64,000 nucleotides of DNA. Origin: UBA1046 sp012511325. Lineage in GTDB: Bacteria; Bacillota; Clostridia; Saccharofermentanales; DTU023. The stretch is from the NCBI GenBank assembly GCA_050951925.1, contig JBMNJZ010000001.1:682001-746000 (forward strand). Reading direction: 5' to 3'. The notes under the pieces are model-generated. The model had not been told where the DNA came from, made no database searches, and saw only the letters and a program-made list of their open reading frames with translations. Both the position numbers and the translations under genes were made by a program. Shown here in pieces: positions 41,307 to 49,862 of this stretch (positions within the stretch are counted from its first letter, which is position 1; every line of letters begins with the position of its first letter).

Positions 41307-42864
41307 CTCAGGGAAAACCCGCCCTGTACCGCCGGAGAGATTGCGCCGGATTCTTAACGGTACTCTGCTCGGCCAGGGCAACGAGATCCCTGATTATGAA
41401 GCACTGTTCCCAGGCAATCCCCAGGCCAAAGCACCTTTGTACGAGGCTGTGAGTCTCTACCGCAGCAAGCGCATTGTGCCATTTGATGTTCCCGGCCATA
41501 AACAGGGCAGGGGCAATCCCGATCTGCGGGCCTATCTGGGCGAGGACTGCCTGACAGTGGATGTCAACTCTATGAAGATGGTGGACAATCTCGTCCATCC
41601 CACATCTGTTATCAGAGAGGCTGAAGTCCTGGCGGCTCAGGCTTTCCGGGCAGCAGACGCCTTTTTCATGGTCAATGGCACCAGCAGCGCTATCCAAGGC
41701 ATGATTATGTCTTCGCTGAATCCGGGGGATGAGCTGATCCTGCCGCGCAATGTCCACCGCAGTGTGATCAATTCGCTGATTCTGGCCCGGGGGACGCCGG
41801 TCTATGTCAATCCGGGCGTGCACACCGAATTGGGAATTCCTTTGGGCATGTCTCCGGCGGAGGTCGCGAAGACAATCCGCGAGCATCCTAATGCTAAAGC
41901 CGTTCTGGTCAACCATCCGACCTATTACGGTGTCTGTTCCAATCTGAAAGAGATCACCCGCTTGGCGCATGAGGCGGGTATGAGGGTGCTGGTCGATGAA
42001 GCGCACGGCACTCATTTCCATTTCAACCCTGATCTCCCTGTTTCGGCCATGGCTGCGGGGGCGGATATGGCCGCGGTTTCTCTGCATAAGACCGGAGGAT
42101 CACTGACGCAAAGCTCTCTGCTTTTATTAGGCGAAGGCGTTATGGATGACGCCGGCTATATTCGCCAGATTGTCAATCTGTCCCAGACGACCAGTGCTTC
42201 TTATCTGCTGATGGTGTCTCTGGATTTGACCAGGAGATTGTTGGCGTTCAAAGGCCGGGAAATCTATGATCGGGTCATAAAGCTGGCCAATTATGCCCGG
42301 TCGGAGATCAATCAGATCGGCGGCTATGATGCTTTCAGCAATGAAAAGACGGACGGAGATGCCTTTTATGAGTTCGATCTGACCAAGCTGTCGGTTCATA
42401 CGCGCTCAATCGGTCTGGCCGGTATTGAAGTCCACGATCTGCTGCGGGATGAGTACGATATTCAGGTCGAATTCGGTGATCTGGGGAATTTCCTGGCTAT
42501 CATCTCGGTGGGGGATCGGGCGGCGGTAATTGAGCGGTTGATTGCCGCTCTGGTGGACATTTTGGATCGCTATGGCAAAGAACCGTCAGGTCTGCTGGCC
42601 AATGAATATGTCAGGCCGATTGTCGAGATGACGCCGGCCGAGGCCTTCTATGCCAAGACAGATCTGCTGCCGCTGCCGGCGGCCGTGGGCAGAATCGCCG
42701 CGGAGTCAGTCATGTGTTATCCGCCGGGGATCCCGATTGTAGCGCCGGGCGAAAGAGTTACCAAGGATGTTATCGATTATATTGAATATGCCAGAGCCAA
42801 GGGCAGTTTACTGACCGGTACCGAGGATGCCAAAGTCGAGTATCTGCATGTGGTCAGGTTGTAA
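41293..42864 (+). CDS. speA: Arginine decarboxylase, Orn/Lys/Arg decarboxylase family
   Basis: A fold-type I PLP decarboxylase of 523 residues. FDVPGHKQGRGNPDL, FFMVNGTSSAIQGMI, VLVDEAHGTHFHF (235-242 region) and AAVSLHKTGGSLTQSS with Lys 266 as the PLP Schiff base are diagnostic. Arginine is the likely substrate because the same operon encodes agmatinase, SpeD and SpeE; lysine or ornithine cannot be excluded from sequence alone. ATG 41293 or 41299 starts the protein, inside the end of speD. Confidence 0.88.
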   Translation: MSMTDSGKTRPVPPERLRRILNGTLLGQGNEIPDYEALFPGNPQAKAPLYEAVSLYRSKRIVPFDVPGHKQGRGNPDLRAYLGEDCLTVDVNSMKMVDNLVHPTSVIREAEVLAAQAFRAADAFFMVNGTSSAIQGMIMSSLNPGDELILPRNVHRSVINSLILARGTPVYVNPGVHTELGIPLGMSPAEVAKTIREHPNAKAVLVNHPTYYGVCSNLKEITRLAHEAGMRVLVDEAHGTHFHFNPDLPVSAMAAGADMAAVSLHKTGGSLTQSSLLLLGEGVMDDAGYIRQIVNLSQTTSASYLLMVSLDLTRRLLAFKGREIYDRVIKLANYARSEINQIGGYDAFSNEKTDGDAFYEFDLTKLSVHTRSIGLAGIEVHDLLRDEYDIQVEFGDLGNFLAIISVGDRAAVIERLIAALVDILDRYGKEPSGLLANEYVRPIVEMTPAEAFYAKTDLLPLPAAVGRIAAESVMCYPPGIPIVAPGERVTKDVIDYIEYARAKGSLLTGTEDAKVEYLHVVRL

Positions 42865-42881
42865 GGGAAAGGAGAACGAAG

Positions 42882-43742
42882 ATGGCTAAGGAATTGTGGT
42901 TTGCCGAGTATCATGACGACAATACTCGGTTGGATATGAGAGTGACTCGCGAACTGGTTGCTATGCAAAGTGAGTTTCAAGCAATCGAAATCTTTGAAAC
43001 TCCGACTTTCGGTCGGGTGTTGACGCTTGACGGCCTGGTCATGCTGACGGAAAAAGATGAGTTTATTTATCATGATATGATCACCCATGTCCCGATGGCA
43101 GTCCATCCCCAAGTGCAAAATGTTCTCTTGATCGGCGGCGGCGACGGCGGATCGCTGCGGGAGCTCTGCCGCTATCCGGAGGTTGAGCATATCGATATGG
43201 TGGAGATTGACAGCGAAGTTATCAATCAGTGCCGGCGTTTTCTGCCGCAGGTCGCTTCCGCCTATGACGATCCCCGGCTCAATCTGATTATTGCCGACGG
43301 CTTAAAATTTGTGCGCCACAATGTTGATAAATATGATCTGATCGTGATTGATTCCACCGATCCCTTTGGACCGGGCGAAAGTCTGTTCACCAAAGAGTTT
43401 TATAGCAATTGCCACCGCGCTTTGCGCGCGGACGGCATCCTGGTCAATCAGCATGAGAGCCCATATTATCCGGCTGATGCGGAAGAGGCCAGATTGATCT
43501 ATCAGCGCCTGACGGCGACTTTCCCGCTGGTTCGCGTCTATCAGGCTCATATTCCTTGCTATCCCTCCGGGCACTGGCTCTTCGGCTTTGCTTCCAAACG
43601 CTGGGATCCCTTGCGGGATTTTGATGCCGAACGCTGGAATGCCAGAGGCTTGTATACGCGCTACTACAATACGGATCTCCATACCGGTTGCTTTCAGCTG
43701 CCGACCTATGTTAAAGAGCTGCTGGAATCGAAAGATGAATAA
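42882..43742 (+). CDS. speE: Spermidine synthase
   Basis: SpeE transfers an aminopropyl group from decarboxylated SAM to putrescine. LWFAEYHDDNTRLDMRV, GRVLTLDGLVMLTEKDEF, VLLIGGGDGGSLRELCRYP and IVIDSTDPFGPGESLF are family motifs, including the SAM-binding GGGDGG and the catalytic Asp in IDSTDP. Length 286 is standard. The stop overlaps the ATG of speB (ATGAATAA). Confidence 0.94.
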   Translation: MAKELWFAEYHDDNTRLDMRVTRELVAMQSEFQAIEIFETPTFGRVLTLDGLVMLTEKDEFIYHDMITHVPMAVHPQVQNVLLIGGGDGGSLRELCRYPEVEHIDMVEIDSEVINQCRRFLPQVASAYDDPRLNLIIADGLKFVRHNVDKYDLIVIDSTDPFGPGESLFTKEFYSNCHRALRADGILVNQHESPYYPADAEEARLIYQRLTATFPLVRVYQAHIPCYPSGHWLFGFASKRWDPLRDFDAERWNARGLYTRYYNTDLHTGCFQLPTYVKELLESKDE

Positions 43743-44583
43743 ACCGAAATATTCAAGTTTCTTTGATCTGGGGACGGGTTTTGCGGCGGCGGAGCAGATC
43801 ATCTTCGGGGCTCCTTATGACGGCACTGCTTCTTTCCGTCCCGGCTCCCGCTTCGGACCTTCAGCCATGCGGGAAGCAGCCTATGGCATTGAGTATTACA
43901 GCCCCTATCAGGAACAAGAACTTTCCTTGCCTATACATGATGCAGGGGATTTGGAACTCCCCTTTGGCGATCCCCAAGCCGTCTTGCGGCAGATTGAGGA
44001 ATATGTACGGCATCTGGTCGAACAGGACAAAATGCCAATCATGATCGGCGGCGAACATCTGCTTAGTCTAGCCGTTGTGAGAGCACTGCTGACTAAGTAT
44101 CCGGAACTGCATATCATTCACCTTGATGCGCATGCTGATCTCAGGGATGAATATCTGGGCTCGAAGTATTCACATGCCACTGTCTTGCGGCGGATTTATG
44201 AAGAGAACGGTACTGTAATCCATAGTTTCGGGGTGCGATCGGGTTTAAAAGAAGAATTTACCTTCGCTGCGGCGAATCTGGATTTTCATCCTTTCTTACT
44301 GGCAGATCTGCCGGCATTGAAAGCGCCGCTGGGAAACAAACCGGTTTATTTAACTTTAGATTTGGATGTGCTGGATCCCTCGGTCTTGCCCGGAACCGGC
44401 ACGCCGGAGCCCGGCGGTGCCGGCTTCAGGGAACTGCTGACAGCGTTGCTGTCGCTCAAGGGCGTGAACCTGGTCGGCTTTGATCTGGTAGAGCTTGCGC
44501 CTCAACTCGATAGCAGCGGTGTGTCTACTATCGTTGCCTGCACGCTCCTGCGGGAGCTATTGCTTTTGGCACAGAAGTGCTAG
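43735..44583 (+). CDS. speB: Agmatinase (ureohydrolase family)
   Basis: SpeB hydrolyses agmatine to putrescine and urea. The binuclear manganese site is complete: GGEHLLS (His), HLDAHADLRDEY (DAHAD), and LDLDVLDPS (DxD). IIFGAPYDGTASFRPGSRFGPSAMR near the N-terminus is typical. The 282-residue chain starts at ATG 43735 within speE. It gives the operon a putrescine source independent of ornithine decarboxylase. Ureohydrolases can be misassigned, but the neighbours support agmatine. Confidence 0.9.
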   Translation: MNKPKYSSFFDLGTGFAAAEQIIFGAPYDGTASFRPGSRFGPSAMREAAYGIEYYSPYQEQELSLPIHDAGDLELPFGDPQAVLRQIEEYVRHLVEQDKMPIMIGGEHLLSLAVVRALLTKYPELHIIHLDAHADLRDEYLGSKYSHATVLRRIYEENGTVIHSFGVRSGLKEEFTFAAANLDFHPFLLADLPALKAPLGNKPVYLTLDLDVLDPSVLPGTGTPEPGGAGFRELLTALLSLKGVNLVGFDLVELAPQLDSSGVSTIVACTLLRELLLLAQKC

Positions 44584-44624
44584 AATTTGGCCGAAGCTAA
44601 TTCATTAAGGAGTAGCAATTTCAT

Positions 44625-45233
44625 ATGCAAGTATTGATCATTGGCGCCGGGAAACTGGGCAGGGAGCTGGCCACCGCGCTTCTGGATCGGGATGACCAGG
44701 TCATCCTTGTCGATATCAAGCCGGAATCCTTGCGTCTGGCAGAGCAGATCCCCTGCGTAAAAATCCTCGGTGATATGACGGATAAGGAAGTTCTCCGCAG
44801 AGCGCAAATCGAGACAGCGGATGTCGTCTGTTGCGTGGCAGATTCCGACAATATAAATATTATGGCCACTTGGGTTGCGACCAGGATTTTTGCTGTGCCG
44901 CGAGTGTTGACCAGAATGTACAATCCTCAGAAGGAAGATGTTTTTCAGGCTTTGGGGATGCAAACTATCTCTTCGACGCAATTTACTGTTTCTGCCTTTT
45001 TGCGTTCATTGGACGATGAGGAAACAGTAATGCGGCATCGGCTGTTTGATAGTACTGTCACTTATTCTCTGGTCGATTTGCCTGCGGAACTGGTTGGCTC
45101 GAAGATTGCGGATGTCCAGTCCGCTTCCGGGCAGATCATCTTTGGCGTGCGTCGTCAGAACAGGACTTTACCGCTTTCCGCTGAGCTGACTCTCAAAGCA
45201 GGTGATCAGATTATTATGGCGGAGCTGAATTAG
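44625..45233 (+). CDS. TrkA/KtrA-type RCK potassium-channel regulator, first copy
   Basis: A cytoplasmic RCK subunit: N-terminal Rossmann fold QVLIIGAGKLGRELATALL (GxGxxG), ADVVCCVADSDNINIMATW, and a C-terminal TrkA_C domain (about residues 130-202, ending LKAGDQIIMAELN). The 202-residue length is that of a single RCK unit. ATTAAGGAG precedes the ATG. The upstream end of speB contains an extended -10, TGCTAGAAT, that may initiate this operon. It is followed by a second RCK gene and the TrkH-like channel. Confidence 0.88.
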   Translation: MQVLIIGAGKLGRELATALLDRDDQVILVDIKPESLRLAEQIPCVKILGDMTDKEVLRRAQIETADVVCCVADSDNINIMATWVATRIFAVPRVLTRMYNPQKEDVFQALGMQTISSTQFTVSAFLRSLDDEETVMRHRLFDSTVTYSLVDLPAELVGSKIADVQSASGQIIFGVRRQNRTLPLSAELTLKAGDQIIMAELN

Positions 45234-45244
45234 GAGCTGCTGAG

Positions 45245-45925
45245 ATGAGGATTATTATTGTAGGCGGAGGCAAATTGGCGCATTATCTGATTGAGACTCT
45301 GATCAAAAAGGATAATGGCTACGATATCACGCTGATAGAACTAATTGAAGAAGTGGGCGCAGAGATCGCCAGCCAATTTGAGACGGTGAGAGTCTTGCGC
45401 GGCGATGGCACTGATCTCAAAGTTTTGGCAGAGGCTAATTGCCTGAAAGCGGATTACTATATCGCCGTTACAGGCAAGGACGAGGACAATCTGGTCGGCT
45501 GCCATATCGCAAAAACTGTTTTTGATGTGCGGAATACAGTCGCGCATGTGAATAATCCCGCCAATATGGAGCTGTTTCAGCTGCTCAAGGTCGACCTGGT
45601 CTATAGCCGGGCGCTCATTCTGGCCGACATCATCGAGCAGGATATCGCCTGGGATGGTATGCGGGTTGTGTACAGCATTCCGGATCAGGAGATCAATATC
45701 CTGGAGATTGAGCTGTCGCCCAGTTCACCGGCGGTAGGAAAGACCTTGGCGGAATATACTTTCCCCGGCCGGACCAAAGTGGTTTTTATTGTTCATGAGA
45801 ACGGCCAGTCCGAAGTTCCCCAAGGCAGCAGTATTATGCAGGCCGGCGACCAGCTGTTTTTGGTGGCCGGGGGCGAGGACTACGATGCTATCTATGCTGA
45901 TATGGTTGCGGTAGAGGATATTTAA
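45245..45925 (+). CDS. trkA: TrkA/KtrA-type RCK potassium-channel regulator, second copy
   Basis: A second single-unit RCK protein, 226 residues, with RIIIVGGGKLAHYLIETLI, RVLRGDGTDLKVLAEANC and YYIAVTGKDEDNLVGCHIAK; the C-domain starts near residue 140. It diverges clearly from the first copy, so this is not a recent duplication. Two RCK genes beside one channel occur as CeoB/CeoC in mycobacteria. It ends 2 bases before trkH. Confidence 0.88.
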   Translation: MRIIIVGGGKLAHYLIETLIKKDNGYDITLIELIEEVGAEIASQFETVRVLRGDGTDLKVLAEANCLKADYYIAVTGKDEDNLVGCHIAKTVFDVRNTVAHVNNPANMELFQLLKVDLVYSRALILADIIEQDIAWDGMRVVYSIPDQEINILEIELSPSSPAVGKTLAEYTFPGRTKVVFIVHENGQSEVPQGSSIMQAGDQLFLVAGGEDYDAIYADMVAVEDI

Positions 45926-45927
45926 CC

Positions 45928-47337
45928 ATGCCTTTGTTAAATATCAGATCCAGGCATAAATCCCGGCTGGAAAAACTGCTGGGCAACCCGGTGCGGTTGA
46001 TTGTAATTTCTTTTGCGACGTTGATTCTCACTGGCACCTTGCTGTTGATGTTCCCCTTTGCCAGCGCGGCGGGACAATGGACCAGCCCCGGTGTGACTTT
46101 GTTTACCTCGACTTCTGCAACCTGTGTGACAGGGCTTGTGGTAGTGGATACCGGAACTTACTGGTCAACAGCTGGCCAGGCTATTATTTTGCTGCTGATC
46201 CAGGTCGGTGGTCTGGGGCTGGCGACTATTGTCGGCGCTTTCTACACCTTCTTCTCCAAAGTTCATTCCTGGCGCCAGATCGAGCTGACCCGGGAAAGCA
46301 CCTCCGGTCAGGACTGGGTCGAATTGACCAGGCTGCTGCGTTGGATTATCGGTTTTACTTTGACGGCGGAGAGTATCGGCGCGGCCTTATTGATCTGGCG
46401 TTTTTGGCCCTATTATGGTTCGGCGGCGATCTGGAAAGGTTTTTTTCAATCTGTTTCGGCATTTTGCAATGCCGGCTTCGATCTCCACGGCAACGCCGGC
46501 AACGGCGGTTTTGTCAGTTTGACTGCTTTCAATCATGACCCCATTATTCTGATGGTGACAGCAGCTCTGATCGTGTCCGGCGGTCTCGGTTTCATGGTCT
46601 GGCTTAATATTTTCACGCGCAAGCGGGGAAACAAGCTGATGTTTCACAGCAGATTGGTACTTAAAATGACCGCCATTTTGATCCTGTCAGGGACTGTTTT
46701 ATACTGGCTGCTGGAGTTCAGGAATACGAGTTCGGCCGCAGCGCTGGGCAATTTGCCCTGGTATCAACAGCCATTTGCCGCCATCTTCCAAAGCGTATCG
46801 ACCAGAACAGCGGGCTTTAACAGCATTGACCAGATGACTCTGGCGGATAGTTCGAAATTCCTGACGGTAGCTCTGATGTTCATCGGCGCCGCTCCGGCCA
46901 GCACCGGCGGCGGCATTAAGGTCACTACAATGGCGGCTGTAGCTTCCGGCATTATCTCTGATATCCGCCGGCAGCCTTCGATTATTATGTCCCGGCACTA
47001 TATCCGCAAATCAACCGCCAGGCGCGCCAGCACAATTTTTGCCATGTCTTTGCTGATTTTGCTGTCAGCGACAGTAGCGATTTCAATCCTGGAGAATGAG
47101 CTGATCGGCAATCATCAACTCTCTTTTCTCGACATCATGTTCGAGGTAGGGTCGGCTTTCGGTACGGTCGGTCTGACCGCATTCGGCACGCCGATACTGC
47201 ATATAACTTCGCGTCTGGTACTGGTCCTTTGCATGTTCATTGGCAGAGTCGGCCCCATTTCCTTCGCGCTCAGTCTGAGCAGGCAGGAAGAGCCCAGCCT
47301 GATTGTTTACCCTGAAGCCAATATTCTGTTAGGATAG
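45928..47337 (+). CDS. trkH: TrkH/KtrB-type potassium channel subunit
   Basis: An integral membrane potassium translocator of the SKT superfamily, 469 residues. All four pore loops with the filter Gly are visible: SATCVTGLVVVDTG, SVSAFCNAGFDL, SVSTRTAGFNSID and SAFGTVGLTAFG. Gating-loop material rich in small residues follows GAAPASTGGGIKVTT. With the two RCK subunits it forms a complete uptake system. TrkH and KtrB cannot be sharply separated here; the size is between the two. Confidence 0.92.
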   Translation: MPLLNIRSRHKSRLEKLLGNPVRLIVISFATLILTGTLLLMFPFASAAGQWTSPGVTLFTSTSATCVTGLVVVDTGTYWSTAGQAIILLLIQVGGLGLATIVGAFYTFFSKVHSWRQIELTRESTSGQDWVELTRLLRWIIGFTLTAESIGAALLIWRFWPYYGSAAIWKGFFQSVSAFCNAGFDLHGNAGNGGFVSLTAFNHDPIILMVTAALIVSGGLGFMVWLNIFTRKRGNKLMFHSRLVLKMTAILILSGTVLYWLLEFRNTSSAAALGNLPWYQQPFAAIFQSVSTRTAGFNSIDQMTLADSSKFLTVALMFIGAAPASTGGGIKVTTMAAVASGIISDIRRQPSIIMSRHYIRKSTARRASTIFAMSLLILLSATVAISILENELIGNHQLSFLDIMFEVGSAFGTVGLTAFGTPILHITSRLVLVLCMFIGRVGPISFALSLSRQEEPSLIVYPEANILLG

Positions 47338-47416
47338 TTACTATATCGTTTTAATTGTCAGTGCTTAGCTATTAAGCGCAGCCGGCCTCCGCCGGTATTA
47401 ATGAGGGTTATATGCT

Positions 47417-49756
47417 ATGAAGAAATGTAGGGATTGCGGAGTGGTCTGTCAGGATCTTGACAGATTTTGCAGTGGCTGCGGCAGCGAAAATTTTGTTGCT
47501 TTCACTAGCGAAGAGGTGCCCGGTGTACCGCCGGAAGCATTCCGGCCGATACCAAATTTTGCTGCTCCCGGTCCTCAGCCCGGCAGTACCTTGCCCGGAC
47601 AGGATAATATTCCCAGGAAACGCAAAAAGAATACAAGCAGGATATGGCTTGTGACCGCTTTGATTTTAACTCTTCTGGCAGCGGTAGTCTTATATTTTGC
47701 TCTGCGCCCGGATTATGTGAAGCAAATGATGGCAGCTTTGCGGGAAGGTGATGGCGTTAAAGCGGCGGATATTTATCAGGAACATATCCTGGAGCATGAA
47801 AAAAGAGAACAGAAGGCCCAAAGCGAATATCTCAATTGGCTGATCAGCTTAAGAGAGGGCTTCGGGCAGGGCTTGATCGACTATCAAGAGATGCAAAACC
47901 GATTGGCCGTAGCCGGGCTTATTACTTTGGATCAGGATGCCTGGCAAGCGACAGAAGACTATATTGATAATTTGCACCAAGCCAGAGAGAAGATACAAGA
48001 AGCAGCGAGAGCCTATGAGCAAGGAAATTACCTCAGCGCTATGGCTGTTTATATGGAAGTGCTTGCTGCCGGACAATTCTTGCAGGAGGAGGCGGCTGCG
48101 GGACTGGAAAGCAGTATTGCCGGTTATCGTTCCGAAATTATCAAGGCTGTTGAAAAATATGCCGAGGCAGGCGATTTTGCACAGGCTCAGGCTTCTTTGC
48201 AAGAGGGGCTTGCCAATTTGCCGGGAGATCAGCGACTGGAAGAAACCGGATTAGAGCTGCAAACAATCGGGAGCGAGGCCATAGCGGCCGATTTTCGACA
48301 AGCTCTCACCGCCGGCGATCGTGAACAAGCTGATATATTATTATCAGAGGGTCTGAGAATATTTCCGGATAATGAGCTGCTGCAAAAATGTCAAGATGAA
48401 TTGGCGGCGTTCCGGGATTACAATGTCTATGCTCCTTGGGAGATCATTACTATTTTTGACGGCGAATTGACAGATAGCGACGGAACAGATCTGGGCAATG
48501 TCATATTGAAACGTCCGGTTTTTCAGGCAGATTATGAATATGCTGACAAATTCAACGCCGCGTTCAATAATCTGACATTTAATCCGCAGCTGGGCAAGTT
48601 GACAGAGCCGGCAACTGCGGGAGCGGTAAAGGGGTTTTTCAGCGAAGAGGTGACAGAAGTCCGGCGCTTTCTAAAGGAAGGCTATCGTGAGATGGCTTTC
48701 TTCTACTCCCGGGAGGAATGGCAAGAAATATACAGAATCGGTCCGATAGTATCTTTTCAATGCAGAAGTGAGGTTATGAGATGTGGCGCGGCCAGACCCG
48801 ACGGCGTAATCTACAGCAGGACTTTTAATCTGGAGACGGGCGAGGTGCTGCAGCTTTCCGATCTCCTGCTGATCAGCCCCGAGCAGCAGGTGGAGACTAT
48901 TTATAAAGAGCATGTGGACTATCTGCAGAGGCATAGCTATGATGATTGGGTTTACGACTACGATTCTTATTATATCTCGGATATTAAGAGACAATGCGGG
49001 GAGGATGTCGTGTTCTGGCTGGAAGAAGACGGCATACATATTAATTTTCTAGTTATTTGGGCTAAGGGGGATGAAGAATTGATTATCCCCTATACCCGAT
49101 CAGATCTGCTGCAGCCGTACCTGCTTATTCAATCCAAGGACTGGAAAGAGGCTTATCGGAAGCAGCTGAAATATGATGCTAATGGTATTAGAAGAATGAA
49201 AGACGCCGTTTCATACGGCAAGATGGGATCAGCTGAAAAGAAGGTGGCGATTGTTGATATTTGCGGCGACAGCGATCCGGAATTGCTTTATATGACATTT
49301 AACGGCGAGGCTTTCCGGGTATTTGTCTGGGGCTATGATGGCAATCAGGTTCCGCTTTTAGACGGCGCATTTACGGGCGCACCTTTTGGCGGCGGATGTT
49401 CTTTCGGAATAGCCGGTCTTAAAGATGGGAAATTACTGATCCACTATGAGGGCGGTGACGAGGGTTGGTACATTAATAGTGAAGTATATGAGTACCGTAA
49501 CGGGAAAATGGTTTTAACAGAAAAAATGGTTCATTTTAGCGGTCCGGACTATGAAACAGGCGGCTATGTAGATGAGTACACATATAACGATAAAGAAATC
49601 AAAGAAAACGATTACAAATCAAGGCTGAACTCATGGCTGGCGGAAATAGCAGTGCCGCTATTTGTTTTTGAAGACTACGATAATGCAGTTTATAAAAAAT
49701 TTATCGGCGATTATGCTATCAGTTACGAGGAGGCAATAGCGCTCTTGAAGCAATAG
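47417..49756 (+). CDS. Zinc-ribbon, single-pass membrane protein with DUF3298-like extracellular region
   Basis: Residues 1-25 form a zinc ribbon (CRDCGVVC then CSGCGS; Cys 4, 7, 18, 21). A Pro-rich linker leads to one membrane helix, about 76-97 (LVTALILTLLAAVVLYFAL). Residues 100-330 are helical with repeated ALREGD, ARAYEQGNY and QALTAGDREQAD patterns, like TPR units. Residues about 440-560 contain ETGEVLQLSDLLL, FWLEEDGIHINFLVIWAKGD and IPYTRSDL, resembling DUF3298/RsiV-type domains. The C-terminal 200 residues are unrecognised. Most of the protein would be outside the cell with the ribbon inside. Function is unknown. Confidence 0.72.
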   Translation: MKKCRDCGVVCQDLDRFCSGCGSENFVAFTSEEVPGVPPEAFRPIPNFAAPGPQPGSTLPGQDNIPRKRKKNTSRIWLVTALILTLLAAVVLYFALRPDYVKQMMAALREGDGVKAADIYQEHILEHEKREQKAQSEYLNWLISLREGFGQGLIDYQEMQNRLAVAGLITLDQDAWQATEDYIDNLHQAREKIQEAARAYEQGNYLSAMAVYMEVLAAGQFLQEEAAAGLESSIAGYRSEIIKAVEKYAEAGDFAQAQASLQEGLANLPGDQRLEETGLELQTIGSEAIAADFRQALTAGDREQADILLSEGLRIFPDNELLQKCQDELAAFRDYNVYAPWEIITIFDGELTDSDGTDLGNVILKRPVFQADYEYADKFNAAFNNLTFNPQLGKLTEPATAGAVKGFFSEEVTEVRRFLKEGYREMAFFYSREEWQEIYRIGPIVSFQCRSEVMRCGAARPDGVIYSRTFNLETGEVLQLSDLLLISPEQQVETIYKEHVDYLQRHSYDDWVYDYDSYYISDIKRQCGEDVVFWLEEDGIHINFLVIWAKGDEELIIPYTRSDLLQPYLLIQSKDWKEAYRKQLKYDANGIRRMKDAVSYGKMGSAEKKVAIVDICGDSDPELLYMTFNGEAFRVFVWGYDGNQVPLLDGAFTGAPFGGGCSFGIAGLKDGKLLIHYEGGDEGWYINSEVYEYRNGKMVLTEKMVHFSGPDYETGGYVDEYTYNDKEIKENDYKSRLNSWLAEIAVPLFVFEDYDNAVYKKFIGDYAISYEEAIALLKQ

Positions 49757-49779
49757 CTATCTATCGCAGATGCACGTAC

Positions 49780-49816
49780 AAAAAGCCATCCCCATGGGTT
49801 GCGAGAGGGGATGGCT
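49780..49816 (-). terminator. Terminator after gatB
   Basis: AGCCATCCCC (49784-49793) and GGGGATGGCT (49807-49816) form a 10-bp stem. On the reverse strand it is followed by TTTTTG, so it ends the aspS/gatC-gatA-gatB transcript; it also lies between convergent genes. Confidence 0.92.
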
Positions 49817-49862
49817 ATATAATTGTCAACTGCCGAAGGGCGTTGAAACTGAGCCGATCAGT

